Assembly (NCBI GenBank): GCA_963669155.1
Contig: OZ022577.1
Coordinates: 24,504,635-24,568,634, forward strand
DNA length: 64,000 bases
Direction: 5' to 3'
DNA from: Arbacia lixula
Taxonomy: Eukaryota > Echinodermata > Echinoidea > Arbacioida > Arbaciidae
The notes under the pieces were generated by a model that saw only the letters and a program-made list of their open reading frames with translations, was not told where the DNA came from and did no database searches. Position numbers and translations under genes: made by a program. Shown here piece after piece: positions 33,887 through 43,644 of the stretch (the stretch's first letter is position 1; each line of letters opens with the position of its first letter).

Positions 33887-36800
33887 GTACACACGCACTT
33901 TCGTACATTAGACATAATTTTTTTATACATGTACCGTCAAGTTTTTTTACGCATATACACACACGGCATGCGCGCGCACATAAAGGGACATTTCACCTGA
34001 AAATACGTTGATTTCAATAGACACATGAAAGAAACATATCAGTGATGGTTTGACGAAAATCCGTTGAAGCGTAAGAAATCATGATCTTTTGAAATTTCCA
34101 TTTTATGACGTCCATTGCAAGGTGCTCTCCCATATGTCGTGTGCTGTATGATTCCATAAATTGCTATTTTTCTGTTTTTGACAACGGAATAACTTTTCAT
34201 AGAGCTATGTGTGTGAAAACGTGTTTCTAATGATGGATCAAAAAACAGGTAAAAGTATGCATACCTTTTAGAGAAAATGGACATTTTTACACGAACATGT
34301 ACACAACAAAATAATGGGAGAGCACCTCGCACGTGACTTCACAAAATCAACATTTTAAAAGATCATAACTTTCTTATCCTCTGACGCATTTTCATCAAAC
34401 CTCTACTGATTAAGTTTCTTTCATATGAATGCTTTTATTGAAAGCAACTTAATTTCAGTGTGGACTGTCCCTGCAAGGTCCGAGTTAATCGGTTTCACCG
34501 CTGTGTTTAATGTTCTTACCATTCTCATGTTTGTGCGAATCAGAGTGCCGCCCTGAGGGTTTAATGTATATGTCCACGATTTTCAGGAAAGTGAAATGTC
34601 AACCATATTAATGTTCTGTCTGCTGTAATCTATAAATATTTCTTTATTTTCACCGAGTTGCTCTAGAGAGAGAGAGAGTGGAAAGAGAAGGTACAGAGAG
34701 ACAGCGAAGAGAAGAGTTAACGGTTTGGATCTCCCCCTTCCCCAAATATGTGCAACAAGCTAGCATTTCTTGCTCATAATATGAATTAAACTTGTCAAAA
34801 GAGTTAACTATGTGAGCGTTTTGTAATGAACCAGGGAGCTAATTTAACATTTGAGTACCTGAAATTTGATTGATCTTTAAATTATTGAGATATCCGGCCT
34901 ATCCATCTGCACGGGTGTTATGCAATTTTACCATGGTTGGTTTCATTTGTATTTGAACCGCCTAATTAGCCCGATATGTTGTCATCCAGCATTAATAAAA
35001 CCAAGGCCATTTTACTTAGTGTGATTGAAATGTTAGCTTTTTAAAGACAATCATGGTATGCCGAATGTCGATGAAGCAGACAAAAGAGTATAAGGAGAGA
35101 AATGTTCAGAAGCCAAGCAGCGTGGAGAATGGCGATAGAAGAGAAGAAGAAATATATGAATGAAAGAGAAGGGTAAGAAGGGAAAACAGAACAATAACAC
35201 ATATCGGGCAAATAATGACTTAAGAAAAAAAAAAGGAATGTGGATACATCCAAACTATACGAGAATTTAACTGACATCCGATTGGTTGATTGCTACTTGA
35301 TGTATGAAACATTGTTTCCATTTTGAACACGATAAAATAGCATAATCAGTTTATATAAATAACGAACTTGAGACGCCCCCCCCCCCCACCCCCATCCCAC
35401 AAGCATGTATGGCTAGAATTGTAGGCGAGGGTGGGGCGCCCATATGGGGATAGAAGAGAAGGCACAATGAATGAAAGAGGAGAAGAAGGAAGGGAAAACA
35501 GAACAATAACACCTATCGGGCGAATCATGACTAAAGAAAAAAAAAGAAAGAATGTCGATACAACCAACCCATACAAAAATGTAACTTGGTTGATTGGTTA
35601 CTTGATAGATGAAACATTGTGTCCATTTTGAACACGATATCATTGCAAGCATGTATGGCTAGAATCGGGGGCGGGGGTGGGGCGCCCATATAGGTATAAC
35701 AAAAACGAAATGCCAATACACAGGGATCGCCGGAATACTTACAAATTCGATGAGTTCATAGAGGAGCATCCTAAAGTAGACTACGATCGGCTCCTGGTGA
35801 TTGATGACGGGAGGGACAGATAGATCCCCGTAGTCTTTCTTCAGCCGTGCTACCAGCGCTTTCTGGCCCGTCGGGGATGACACGTTGCTGGTCGCTGACC
35901 GCCAGAAACAAAGAATTAAAGAATTAATTAAAGAAAAGTGATAACAAATTACGAAATAAAAGAAAATAAACTTATACGCTATGTAACCAATAGACCGATT
36001 TACTAATTTAGTCAAATTTATGGATGTTTCTTCCCTTTGGGCCTAGTAACGACTTATTCCATTAACCTGTACCTAACAATGGTATTTCAGTACTTGGAAT
36101 TACACTTTGCATACATTAGTTGTTGCTCTGTCGGGAAGACCTCGGGCAAGCTTTCCGGTTGTCAGGGGCAAATTTTGTTAAACTGGTGTGCATAAAATTT
36201 GAATATGTTAGTAAACCGTTCTATTGATGTCAACAAAGAACAAATAAAATCATTGATAAGACATACCAGGGAGGTGTTAGGAAGGAGTAGAAACTCGAGC
36301 ATAATACATTCAAACATCTGTATGAATTCTAAAGCGTGCTCATGAATGTCAAAAGAATTCCATAATCATGACAATGCTTTGATGTTCCATGTGCCATTTA
36401 GCTGATGTCAACTTGAAAAGAAATTTCTTTAATTTCCCATTTGTCTGTAGACGTTTTGTTTTTGACAAATTCGTTTGCAAACTATAAGGAAGTTAACGGC
36501 AGATAATGACAAATCCTTTACTCTGCTTTTGTTTCGAAAAATATTGAGGAATCATTAAAATCGGACTTATAAGCTTTTTTATTACTTACAAAATTGCTTG
36601 GAAAACTTTTATTTTTGTGTTTGCTGATACCTGTTGTGCTCATGGAAGCATTAATTCCATTAACAGAACGGGACAAGCGTAATAAGACCTCTCTCTCTGA
36701 GAAGCCGTTGCCACACAATCATGTTCATAATTGTTCAAACACCTGAACAGCACCTGATGAGAACACATAACTTTTTAGAGGCGTGGCACATGGGCTCAAA

Positions 36801-38638
36801 GAAAGAAAGTTGCTTCACATCCTTCCATAACACATCCCTGGTATTAAATATAATCTCTGTTGATTTTGATGTTGTATTTGTAATTAATCATAAGGTTAGT
36901 TCCTTACACGCTTAAATTAAATATAACCATGACTAAAAACAAATCAGTAAGTAACAGGAACGCTAAAACAAAGAACCAAAAATTGTTACCACTTTGACTT
37001 TCTTTATAATGATACAGTACATAATTATGTGGCGTTGATGAGTAATTTCAATCAACTTTGATTATTTCATCCTAAAACATATTGTGTTTTGTTCGGTAAT
37101 GTTGTGTTTGGATAATGGTGACAACAGAGGAAGGGCGTGTTGGTCATTAATCATGAATGGGATATGCTATTTGAAAAGGACGCGGTGTCCTTGTTAATCT
37201 GTAGCTATTACTTTCATTGCGTTTACCCCTCTTCACTGAATTGCTTTTTATCCGCGCATCAAACATCGAGATTAAAAGAGAAGACTAACATAATAACTAT
37301 TAATATAATAAATAACTGAAAATATAATATAAATATAATAACTATTCCGCACGATCACGTTTTTTTTTCCACATAAGCATCATAACATCAATTGTCGCCC
37401 CTGCTAACCAGCGCGCGTAAAAGGATGGGTAGTTTGTCACGTCCGGTCGTGCACTTCTCTGCGTCTGATCTGCGTCGGATTTCACAGACGATATTTGCGT
37501 TTGGGCGCAAGGATGTACACGCAGGAAGACGCAGTATGTGCAATTACATGTGTTTGGCTTTTTCGGTTGGCCATGCTTGTTTAATATCACGTTCATTCAT
37601 TGCAAGGGAACTTCTGCATCGTTTTAGCATTGTAACCAGAGGCAAATTTAAACTGCGATAGTCCCATGTATTTTGCATTTTTTTTTGTAATTTGTTATTT
37701 TCCACAACTCGTAGTAAATACAATAATACAAATATCATATGATAAACATATATTTAATGAATACATGAAATAGTGAAAAAATGGTAATGATAAAGATAGT
37801 GCTGAGTCTGTGGAGGAGTCCAAGAAAGCAGAGCTTGTCAACTGGACCTATTTGAACAAAGAATCATTTTTTAAAAAATCATTAATGTTCACCGCGCATC
37901 CAAGGTGCGTTGAACGGGCGACGTGGACAACATGACTGCATCCCCGTGCCCTGCAAGGTGGTGTAAAATGCTACCCTACTCTGACAAAAGGAAGCAAGTG
38001 ACAAATCACTCAAATCTGGGTTATTGCTATTCTTAGATTCTACCCAGCATTCCCTACATACGGCCAAAATCTGGACAAGAAATATTCATCTTGCTGCGAG
38101 ATATTCAATCTAGCATGATGTGGTGTTGCACTGATGCTAATGAAAGTGTCAGACACACTTTGCTCATTAAAAAGAAAAGTCTCTATTGTTAGTTGCTTCC
38201 TTTTGTCATATTAGGGCAGAATGGGGTCGAATTATTACAACAAGGAATCGCATGAGTTGACGCACACCCGACGCAAGCTGCGGACACGCACATGCAAAGA
38301 AACATAGGACCAGTTGTGGCCAAGGCATAAACGATGGCTACCTAGCGAGTTGCCATAGAAACAGAGTATTTATCTTATGCCTCAATATTGGCTCACATAT
38401 CGATTATGTCGATCTGTTAGTCTGTTGACAATGTATTTCAACTCTTTGAAGATGGATATGTCCAGTTACGACTAGGAAATCTGCACGATCTCCCAGCTTA
38501 AAATGCGTTAGTGTGGTCTCTGTATAAATAGGGCTAATTGGACAAATTGATTGACATTGGCTAAGATTTCCAGTCCTGTAAGTATTAAAATACATGTTCG
38601 TGTTTCGTTTATAGAGTCATAGTGACACACACGCGCGT

Positions 38639-38685
<47 letters not shown>

Positions 38686-41600
38686 TACATACTTCTTCTA
38701 GTGATGTTCGTCAAATGAGATGTGTATGACTCTCAATTTTTCTCTGCACTTCGCATTTTTCCCCTGATCAGTATCACTAATTGAGTTCTTTTGTGAATAC
38801 ATGAACCTAGCAGTTTGCATGATTTGCTTCTAAATACATATCATAATACATCCAAGGAGAAATAGTTTATCATTTAATTAGTTCCATGCAGCCATTCACG
38901 TCCAATGGACATGAAGGACTTTTTTTTCTGAGTTCATGGGGAGGGAAGGGGGGGTGGGGTCGGGTGGTCGAGTTGCCCAACACCTTACCCCCTTTTCCCC
39001 GAATACATGGCCCTGCATGTAACCAAGCTATATGCGGACATTTTTGAATGATGTAATACAGTATGAAAAACACAAACACAACCAAAATCAATGCCAAACC
39101 AGCAGCTCCAATCAATGCACTGGGTTTTGTCTTATCGCTCCAGAAAATGTCCCCTCCTAAGTGAGTTAAGAACTCTAAAGACGCGCCTGAAGTCGCACTT
39201 TTTCTTGCGATTATCCGCGCTCCGGCTTCTCCCTTACATTTACTTTATCGATCTAGGAGGACTCCATTTTGTCAACTCAGCCTATCGTACTCATTGGAAA
39301 TAGAACTATTGTTTCCATCCATCATGACCATGCCTCGGCTCCCCTTATAGAGTACGACAATAAATTGATTTTCTCCTTAATGGAAAGCAAACATTCTCAA
39401 CTCCTCCGTGACATCCATAATGAATCTTGTTTAAATGACAGTAGAAGACCCCTTTTTTGTTGAAATCAGATAGGTTCATAAATTTACTATGATCTTATAA
39501 TGGAATGTCTCTATATTGCAATGCATCCTCTTAGATATTTTCATCATTAGATTAGGGGAAACAATTTCATAAAACGTACGAAGAAACACTAAAAAAACCT
39601 TACTATTCAATATATTGCACTTTGCTGTGTTTCTCTTTTATTAATCTCTGAATAAGTTTTCAACAAAAAAAGAATTAAATCAATTGCAAAAATGGAGCCA
39701 CAAAAATGTGCGGGAATTTTTCTTCGAGCTATGAAACACATGAACTTCTTTTTATTTAGTGAAATGATTCAACAATCTTTATTCTTGATTTCAAAAAGTC
39801 CTGTGAAATGCAATTTGCAATTAACTGTCCTCAATAATGATATACTTTAAAAACACAACATCAATCTACTCCTACTCGATATTTCAATGGAAATTTACAT
39901 TATGCGAAGATTTACTTCTTTTTGTAATAGTGCATTGTTAAAAACACTGTATACTGTTTTTTCTGTATTTCTTTTTAGCATCTCGTGAAAGTGCATAATC
40001 AACATTATAAACGAAAAGTAAAACATGTGAAAAAGTACATGATCTAAGATAAATTTAAGAATGATACGAGTAACACTCAATACACAGTGTATGGTTCGTA
40101 CAAAATGTTAAAGATTACATGCATGTAATAATTATGCATGTTCCTATCTTGGCGTTTTTCTTTTAGATATAGCCTATGAAATATTTCAAAGCGTGCGTGC
40201 ACCTTACAATTAAGAGTTGATGATACCTTCAGTGCTGACAACAATTACAGTTGCTCTTCGTGTTCAAGCATTAATGTATTGCACTGCTAGGAAGGGGTCA
40301 CTGCTTGGCCACGGAGGTTTGCCCACCCACTTAATAAAGTTTGCTGGAGGAACATCGCCACAATGGTGCTCGTCGAAAGCGCTGAGGTTAAACCGTACAC
40401 GCACACTACATATGTCCATGACTTCATATCCTGCCGAATTTAACAATAATTTGTGACTAGATTCACGCATTTTTTTTTAATTTTTTTTTCTTCGACCCTA
40501 CCATCTCGCTATGAGTTTCTGAGTAATTTTGCGCAGAGAATCTTCATTCAAAGGCCCGCTTTTGATCTTGATGGAATTGTCTTCGGCGAGCAATCAACAG
40601 ATTTATGACCGAACTTTTTGAGAACTTTTAGTCATATATTTCCAAATTGCTTTCACTGAAGACTATTGTTAGTCCATTCGCTTTGAAACCCATACAATTT
40701 ACAATAAACGTTACTATGTTATTTAACACCCGTCTTTGTTCAATTTAAGTTCTGAGTATTCATTGTCATGAAACATCAATTCACCTGCATATATAATAGC
40801 ACAAAGGTAGGCTAGAAAGTTTTCGGGAATATAGCCTCTGGTAGCCCAATTACAAACGGTATTTATAACTCAGGTAAAACATTTCCGCCGTAAGTACGGA
40901 ACTTAGAAAGACATCGATATTCATACGCGAACATTTTCACTCAACCATATGTTTCAAGTTTGCAGTACATAATAGAGTTGTCACTTTGGGTTAAGCACAT
41001 AAAATGTAAAATATATGTAAAGTTTGTCTGATTATCTGATTTATTATGATTATTCGAAAAACAGATGTTGTGGACAAAGTCCCTTTTCAAATTTAACTTA
41101 TTTGGGTTTATTTCCTTTTGGAATGAAACATAATTTTGTACCTAACATTTTCAAACCTTTATATTGATTTTGAAAATTGGATATCCCTTTCGGAATAGAA
41201 ATCTTCAAATGCAGTTTTATGCCTATAAATTATGATCGAAAACCATGCTCCGAGCGTTTTGTGGAAACAACACTGTCATCGATGGTGCCACAGCCATGAA
41301 TAAATCATTCCCGTTCAGATTAAGAGATGACTCTAGATAAGCATCCGACGTAAAACGATGCAAATAATAACCAAAGACCTTAGTCCCATCTCTCTGGATT
41401 AATGTTATTAAAAACATTTACCGTTAGCGAAGAGCAACACCATGTTCACGTTTCGTTCAACAAGAGACAGGCTCGTTATCGTACCAGGTGATAGGCCGTA
41501 TACAAGTAAGTGCTTGTGCAAGCCCTTTTGCATGACTCTGTATTGCCTTTATGTATACATGTTCAATTGAAAGGCCAGCAGAAGCAATTGCTACTTTTTT

Positions 41601-42380
41601 ATTAGAGCCCAATCTTTCAGCCCTGCACGGATCTTCTCTATGAGGTAGGATTGGTTAGATAAAAGAATGGTTATTCTCCATTAATGCGATTACAGGTTCT
41701 GCAGAACAAATGTTTCCAACTATTTCCAAAGTGTACAATTGTCAGAACATTTGTTAACCTCTTTATATCATGTGCATATTGATTGTTTGGGGCAATAAGA
41801 AGATCTAATTGTATTCTTCGAAACTACATCAAGGTAATCACATTATAAAAGCTGAAATTTGATTCTCTACAGCAAGCAATTCCTTTAACATTTAAGATTT
41901 CAGAAATATTAACAGTTTGAGCAACTATCTATCTATCTATCTACTTGAGCATTATCTATAAACACAAAGTTGTGCTCTTATATACAGTTTGTTTTTCATC
42001 TAAACGTGTTTGTACGTTCCAATGCATTCAAATAATTTATGGATGCGTTTATCAATTTTGCTTGAGTTTGTTTACCCCATAATTTATGTACAAATTTAGC
42101 TGTGCAACTTTTTAAAGTCGTTCTTGCCGGTAAACAGCTTTCAGCCGATTGCAAAAGTTTGAATAATCTACGACCAATACACACAAAGTATGTGTTTATG
42201 CTGGAACATAAGCTTTCCTTGATAGAACATCTTACGAACACTTTGAATTACTCTCATTTATTCCATTAACAGCTTGTGGGTAGTAATAATATGATTATTT
42301 AAATATAAATAAATAACTATATTTATTTATATTTAAATAATCATATTATTACTACCCACAAGCTTTTCATGTAATAAATG

Positions 42381-42437
<57 letters not shown>

Positions 42438-43644
42438 CTAATACACAAGTTTAAACGGATGACTGTGGATTCGTCATGTATAAATAAATAAAGATATTTT
42501 GCTTATTTCCTCCCCAATTCCCTAATTGTTCTCTTTGTTCTTTCGGACCCAACTTAAGAAAATGACCGCGAACCCCAATACCGACTTCAACACCAGTGGA
42601 AATTGCATAACCATTTGCTACTTAATCTTGGTTTAGTCTGTACACTTTCATTTTGCGAAAACACCGGTGGTTACCCACAGTAGCAAACAAGGTTATTTAC
42701 CAGGGAAATGTTGTCTTGCTACTACAGTTAGTAATTTTATGTTACAATAACACAGCCATAATGCACAAACATTCTAATATGATGACAGACACACATATAC
42801 AACAGGTGTGATTTCGTCTGGATAACCCCGCGTTGTTGTCGTTATGGCGTGCATTCTGTCTTTCGTGGACTCCCAGTTAACATAATAATCCCTTTGTACA
42901 TATCATGGTTAATTGTTACAGGTAGAATATTCAAGGAATTTCAAGATAAGCTATTCGGTATTATTTAACTCTTTGTGTGCAACATGTGACCTTTTCACGA
43001 GTAATACACACGGTTACCATACAGCGGCAATTTATATGGCACACAGATGTTAACACTTCGCTTTTCAGTCTTTTTAGCATCATTTTTAAAAACATTCACA
43101 ACTTCCGCGAGGATGTACGTCGATTGTCATATTCCTACCATGCCTACTGCTTGATATCCTTTGCGCATAACATGTAAAAAAAGGTTAACGATTTGGCGTC
43201 CTTTATGTTGTGGGGAAGCACCTCTATACATTTTATTTCGGTAGGAGCTATTATATTTCTTTTCAAGATTTTTTTCTCTCCTTTCTTGCTTGTAAATGAT
43301 TAAGTATGTACAATTTGTTCGTTTTTGTTTGTTTGTTTTGTTTATTTTGATATGTTCTTTTGATAATGTATAATGTTTACATACATTGTGTGTTATGTTT
43401 GTATCATGCACAACCCTCCCGAATAACAGCCTGTTGCTGAAGTGTGTTACCGTGCTAAAATAAAATGAACTGAACTGAACTGAACATATTTACCGATACT
43501 TGTATTGTATCAATCAACGCGGTATGGCGTAGAAGGACATGGATGAGAAGAACATGAAAACTACTTACCTAAAACTATAGCTACCCACGTAGATAGGCAC
43601 CCACAAACGACCAGAAACGGCGATCCGAGGTACATGATCAGCAT
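23081..43644 (-). CDS. Nicotinic/5-HT3-type Cys-loop receptor subunit (receptor A), complete 8-exon gene
   Basis: Join of 43569-43644, 35743-35894, 34520-34552, 29602-29711, 27414-27597, 25664-26021, 24634-24793 and 23081-23483 on the minus strand: 1476 nt, 491 residues, all GT-AG and in phase. It is predicted to be a subunit of a pentameric ligand-gated ion channel in the plasma membrane. Features in order are a signal peptide (1-25), extracellular domain with loop D Trp89, Cys-loop Cys158-Cys172 with exactly 13 residues between, Trp179 (loop B), vicinal Cys223-Cys224 (loop C), M1 243-265, M2 271-292 starting GEKITF, M3 about 305-328, a Ser/Thr/Pro-rich loop, and M4 about 466-485. The GEK start and Glu at both ends of M2 suggest a cation pore. 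The 110-nt fourth exon is conserved in nicotinic receptor genes. Odd points are Glu122 where loop A normally has Tyr, and a short exon 3. The agonist is unknown. It could also be called 5-HT3-like (WTDEFLRW). Confidence 0.93.
23484..24633. other. Receptor A intron 7
   Basis: No gene or clear repeat. The plus-strand frame over its start overlaps the exon 8 shadow. Confidence 0.5.
24634..24793 (-). CDS. Receptor A exon 7 (M3)
   Basis: It encodes the third membrane helix (TCFFILIALSVCTVMLTVVV) and the start of the cytoplasmic loop with TPPRWAFVVFKLF, matching the family's conserved short segment after M3. The acceptor is CAATTCAG|TCACCT and the donor GATCTG|GTAAGA on the minus strand. It enters in phase 1 and leaves in phase 2. 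Confidence 0.9.
24794..25663. other. Receptor A intron 6
   Basis: On the plus strand the stretch 24830-25220 is strongly purine-rich, so on the transcribed minus strand it is a long pyrimidine tract before exon 7. No gene or element. Confidence 0.55.
25664..26021 (-). CDS. Receptor A exon 6 (loop C, M1, M2)
   Basis: It encodes residues 186-304: NGIWNF, TYKCCSAPFD with the vicinal cysteines of loop C, a beta10/M1 join at RETTFYTMNIVIP, and M2 from GEKITF to VAEFMP. The acceptor is CCGTGCAG|ATGCGA and the donor ATACTAG|GTAAAT on the minus strand. It is GC-rich relative to the introns. The plus-strand open frame over it is a shadow. Confidence 0.93.
26022..27413. other. Receptor A intron 5
   Basis: AT-rich, with G-runs and a GA tract at about 27210-27258. 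The open frame at 26752-27084 on the plus strand is AT-biased and has no domain. Confidence 0.5.
27414..27597 (-). CDS. Receptor A exon 5 (Cys-loop)
   Basis: It encodes residues 124-185 with CKINITFFPYDVQRC (the 15-residue Cys-loop including the FPYD core and an NIT glycosylation site) and FYSWSLTD, whose Trp179 corresponds to the loop B tryptophan. The acceptor is CATGCCCAG|CATTCA and the donor ACAAAG|GTATTA on the minus strand. Confidence 0.92.
27598..29601. other. Receptor A intron 4
   Basis: It holds the small repeat at 27725-27895 related to 5487-5622, a TATG/TGTG tract near 28205-28255, and the TTAA MITE at 28980-29471. No other gene is seen. A minus open frame at 28697-28897 has no recognisable domain. 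Confidence 0.5.
28980..29471. mobile_element. TTAA-type MITE with CRE/E-box motif, copy 2
   Basis: The ends are AGCGGAAGTTCACCATGAAA on the left and TTTCAGGGTGAACTTCCACT on the right, with decayed TTGA-like flanks. TGACGTCACGTG is at 29109-29120, and a mutated inverted partner lies in CACCTCGCATATGCTGTCAC near 29326. It lies in intron 4 of receptor A. Noncoding. Confidence 0.72.
29602..29711 (-). CDS. Receptor A exon 4 (110 nt, loops D and A)
   Basis: It encodes residues 88-123: KWTDEFLRWDPDEWEG, an NIT sequon at Asn106, and IWRPPLTLEQ. The exon is exactly 110 nt, as in nicotinic receptor genes. The donor is GCAAAA|GTAAGT. The acceptor AAACAG|AAGTGG is preceded by a CA microsatellite instead of a pyrimidine tract. 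Confidence 0.92.
29712..29775. repeat. GT/CA microsatellite at the exon 4 splice acceptor
   Basis: On the plus strand it is TGTG/TATG repeat with a pure GT core at about 29729-29760. On the transcribed minus strand it is CA repeat ending directly at the AG of receptor A exon 4. Confidence 0.9.
30066..31663. repeat. Tandem duplication, two units about 740 bp long, period about 858 bp
   Basis: Unit one (30066-30810) and unit two (30924-31663) match throughout, with about 10% differences. Landmarks are ATATTTTACGCGTTTGG, TGCGCAGAAGATTTCAGAAC, GTTACGGACCAAATTCTTTC and GTCTATCCGAGCGCAGTCCA. CA and CT microsatellites (30842-30885, 31662-31690) follow each unit. Unit starts (CCAGGAAGGTGTTAG, CCAGAGAGGTGTAAG) resemble the hAT-like MITE end. 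It lies in intron 3 of receptor A. Frames shared by both units are due to DNA homology. Confidence 0.85.
31780..32430. mobile_element. TTAA-type MITE family 'GGTCCCCTG', copy 1
   Basis: The ends are AGGTCCCCTGTCATCAAAAT on the left and CATTTTGATGACAGGGGCCT on the right. Related copies are at 52929-53472 and 56728-57137. The inner parts share GATAAGCCCCGCCTCCAAAA. Flanks are TTAA-like but mutated. Five copies of an 8-mer (TACCTTTC) have expanded at about 32213-32252 inside this copy. Noncoding. Confidence 0.78.
32514..32740. mobile_element. Short MITE family 'ACCGGTTTACTA', copy 1
   Basis: A 227-bp unit has inverted ends AGACCGGTTTACTA and TAGTAAACCGGTTT. A second copy lies at 35989-36226. 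Shared inner sequence includes CAAGCTTTCCGGTTGTCAGG. The superfamily cannot be told from the sequence. Confidence 0.7.
32936..33491. mobile_element. TTAA MITE family 'AGGGTTACT', copy 1, with empty site in window
   Basis: A 556-bp element has inverted ends of more than 100 bp starting AGGGTTACTAAATTAGAAAA. It is flanked by TTAA at 32932-32935 and 33492-33495. The homologous unoccupied site at 2925-2928 has a single TTAA. A second copy is at 54595-55141. An open frame of about 74 codons is shared by both copies but overlaps the inverted end and is not convincing as a gene. Confidence 0.88.
33780..33885. repeat. CA microsatellite
   Basis: A nearly pure CA tract at about 33820-33885 follows CG/CA alternation. 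The open frames on both strands are artefacts. Confidence 0.9.
33984..34473. mobile_element. TTAA-type MITE with CRE/E-box motif, copy 3
   Basis: The ends are AGGGACATTTCACCTGAAAA on the left and AATTTCAGTGTGGACTGTCCCT (shortened) on the right. Inner sequences match copies 1 and 2, including GAGCACCTCGCACGTGACTT near 34320. The flanks are no longer TTAA. It ends about 45 bp from receptor A exon 3. Confidence 0.7.
34520..34552 (-). CDS. Receptor A exon 3 (shortened, 33 nt)
   Basis: It encodes GGTLIRTNMRM (residues 77-87) between acceptor AACCCTCAG|GGCGGC and donor GAGAATG|GTAAGA on the minus strand. Receptor B has a 45-nt exon at this point ending in the same RTNMRM, and 45 nt is the usual size in nicotinic receptor genes. 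Here the AG lies 12 nt further in, so four residues are missing with the frame kept. It is too short to find by open-frame length and was found by homology to receptor B. Confidence 0.82.
35120..35700. repeat. Imperfect tandem duplication beside receptor A exon 2
   Basis: The block GGGAAAACAGAACAATAACA ... CATTTTGAACACGATA occurs at 35187-35334 and 35494-35640. AAGCATGTATGGCTAGAAT followed by GGTGGGGCGCCCATA occurs at 35402-35445 and 35648-35693. One unit carries an extra 70 bp with a C-run. It lies in intron 2, 43 bp from the exon 2 donor. Confidence 0.75.
35743..35894 (-). CDS. Receptor A exon 2 (start of mature protein)
   Basis: It encodes residues 26-76: an NVS sequon, KALVARLKKDYGDLSVPPV, then VVYFRMLLYELIEF, the first helix and beta1 of the ligand-binding domain. 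Acceptor GCGGTCAG|CGACCA leaves phase 1 to be filled by the G of exon 1. The donor is GAATTT|GTAAGT. Confidence 0.92.
35989..36226. mobile_element. Short MITE family 'ACCGGTTTACTA', copy 2
   Basis: The ends are CAATAGACCGATTTACTAAT on the left and GTTAGTAAACCGTTCTATTG on the right. The inner match to 32514-32740 runs the whole length. It lies in receptor A intron 1, about 95 bp upstream of exon 2. Confidence 0.7.
36267..36840. mobile_element. hAT-like MITE, copy 3, internally deleted
   Basis: The ends are CAGGGAGGTGTTAGGAAGGA and TCCTTCCATAACACATCCCTG (shortened). It follows the order of the 726-bp copy but lacks about 150 bp inside. No target duplication is visible. Confidence 0.7.
36841..38600. 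other. Receptor A intron 1, unassigned part
   Basis: No exon supported. A minus open frame at 37342-37596 has mixed composition but no domain I recognise. TATAAATAG near 38523 looks like a TATA box, but nothing downstream supports a gene. Confidence 0.4.
38626..38695. repeat. CA microsatellite
   Basis: A nearly pure CA tract at about 38640-38681, ending in ATAC repeats. Confidence 0.9.
38870..39250 (-). other. Open frame with one hydrophobic segment, unknown
   Basis: The minus strand is open from about 39250 to 38870. After a polar stretch with EFLTHLGGDIFWSDKTKP comes a run of about 25 hydrophobic residues (ALIGAAGLALILVVFVFFIL) and then a basic, proline-rich tail. This looks like a single-pass membrane segment. 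I recognise no family, and no splice sites or homologue in the window support it. It may be part of an old mobile element or chance. Confidence 0.2.
39251..42250. other. Receptor A intron 1, unassigned part
   Basis: AT-rich DNA without a supported gene. A CTAT repeat sits at about 41925-41945. Minus frames at 40264-40470 and 41223-41417 have protein-like composition but no clear domain or splice context. Confidence 0.4.
42252..42383. repeat. Hairpin with perfect 45-bp arms, followed by AT repeat
   Basis: Arms 42271-42315 and 42320-42364 are perfect reverse complements around a 4-nt loop (ACTA). They start AGCTTGTGGGTAGTAATAAT. A further 18 bp on each side pair imperfectly. An AT microsatellite of about 50 bp (42384-42434) follows directly. 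No coding capacity. Confidence 0.9.
42435..43490 (+). repeat. Intron 1 spacer ending in a LINE-type 3' tail
   Basis: TTAACTCTTTGTGTGC at 42966 resembles the ends of short TTAA elements seen elsewhere. At 43440-43490 the sequence GTTACCGTGCTAAAATAAAA is followed by three GAACT repeats, like the 3' end of a CR1/L2-type retroposon. No coding part remains. Confidence 0.4.
43569..43644 (-). CDS. Receptor A exon 1 (signal peptide)
   Basis: It encodes 25 residues, mostly hydrophobic (MLIMYLGSPFLVVCG...), ending in a single G before donor TTTTAG|GTAAGT on the minus strand. The phase (1) matches exon 2 and matches exon 1 of receptor B. The upstream in-frame codons also include a Met at 43755, but the hydrophobic core begins here. 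The 7.7-kb gap to exon 2 makes this the least certain exon of the gene. Confidence 0.72.

Noticed and set aside
33726..34011. Several overlapping frames on both strands
   Set aside because: All lie on the CA tract and have two-residue repeats only.
38516..38540. TATAAATAG as a promoter
   Set aside because: No gene or transcript-like exon follows in either direction within a reasonable distance.
40264..40470. Minus frame with protein-like composition (PPANFIKWVGKPPWPSSD)
   Set aside because: No domain recognised and no supporting splice sites or neighbours.
41223..41417. Minus frame with RDGTKVFGYYLHRF, reminiscent of a DENN-domain strand
   Set aside because: Only a short resemblance, no second domain block, and no splice context that continues it.
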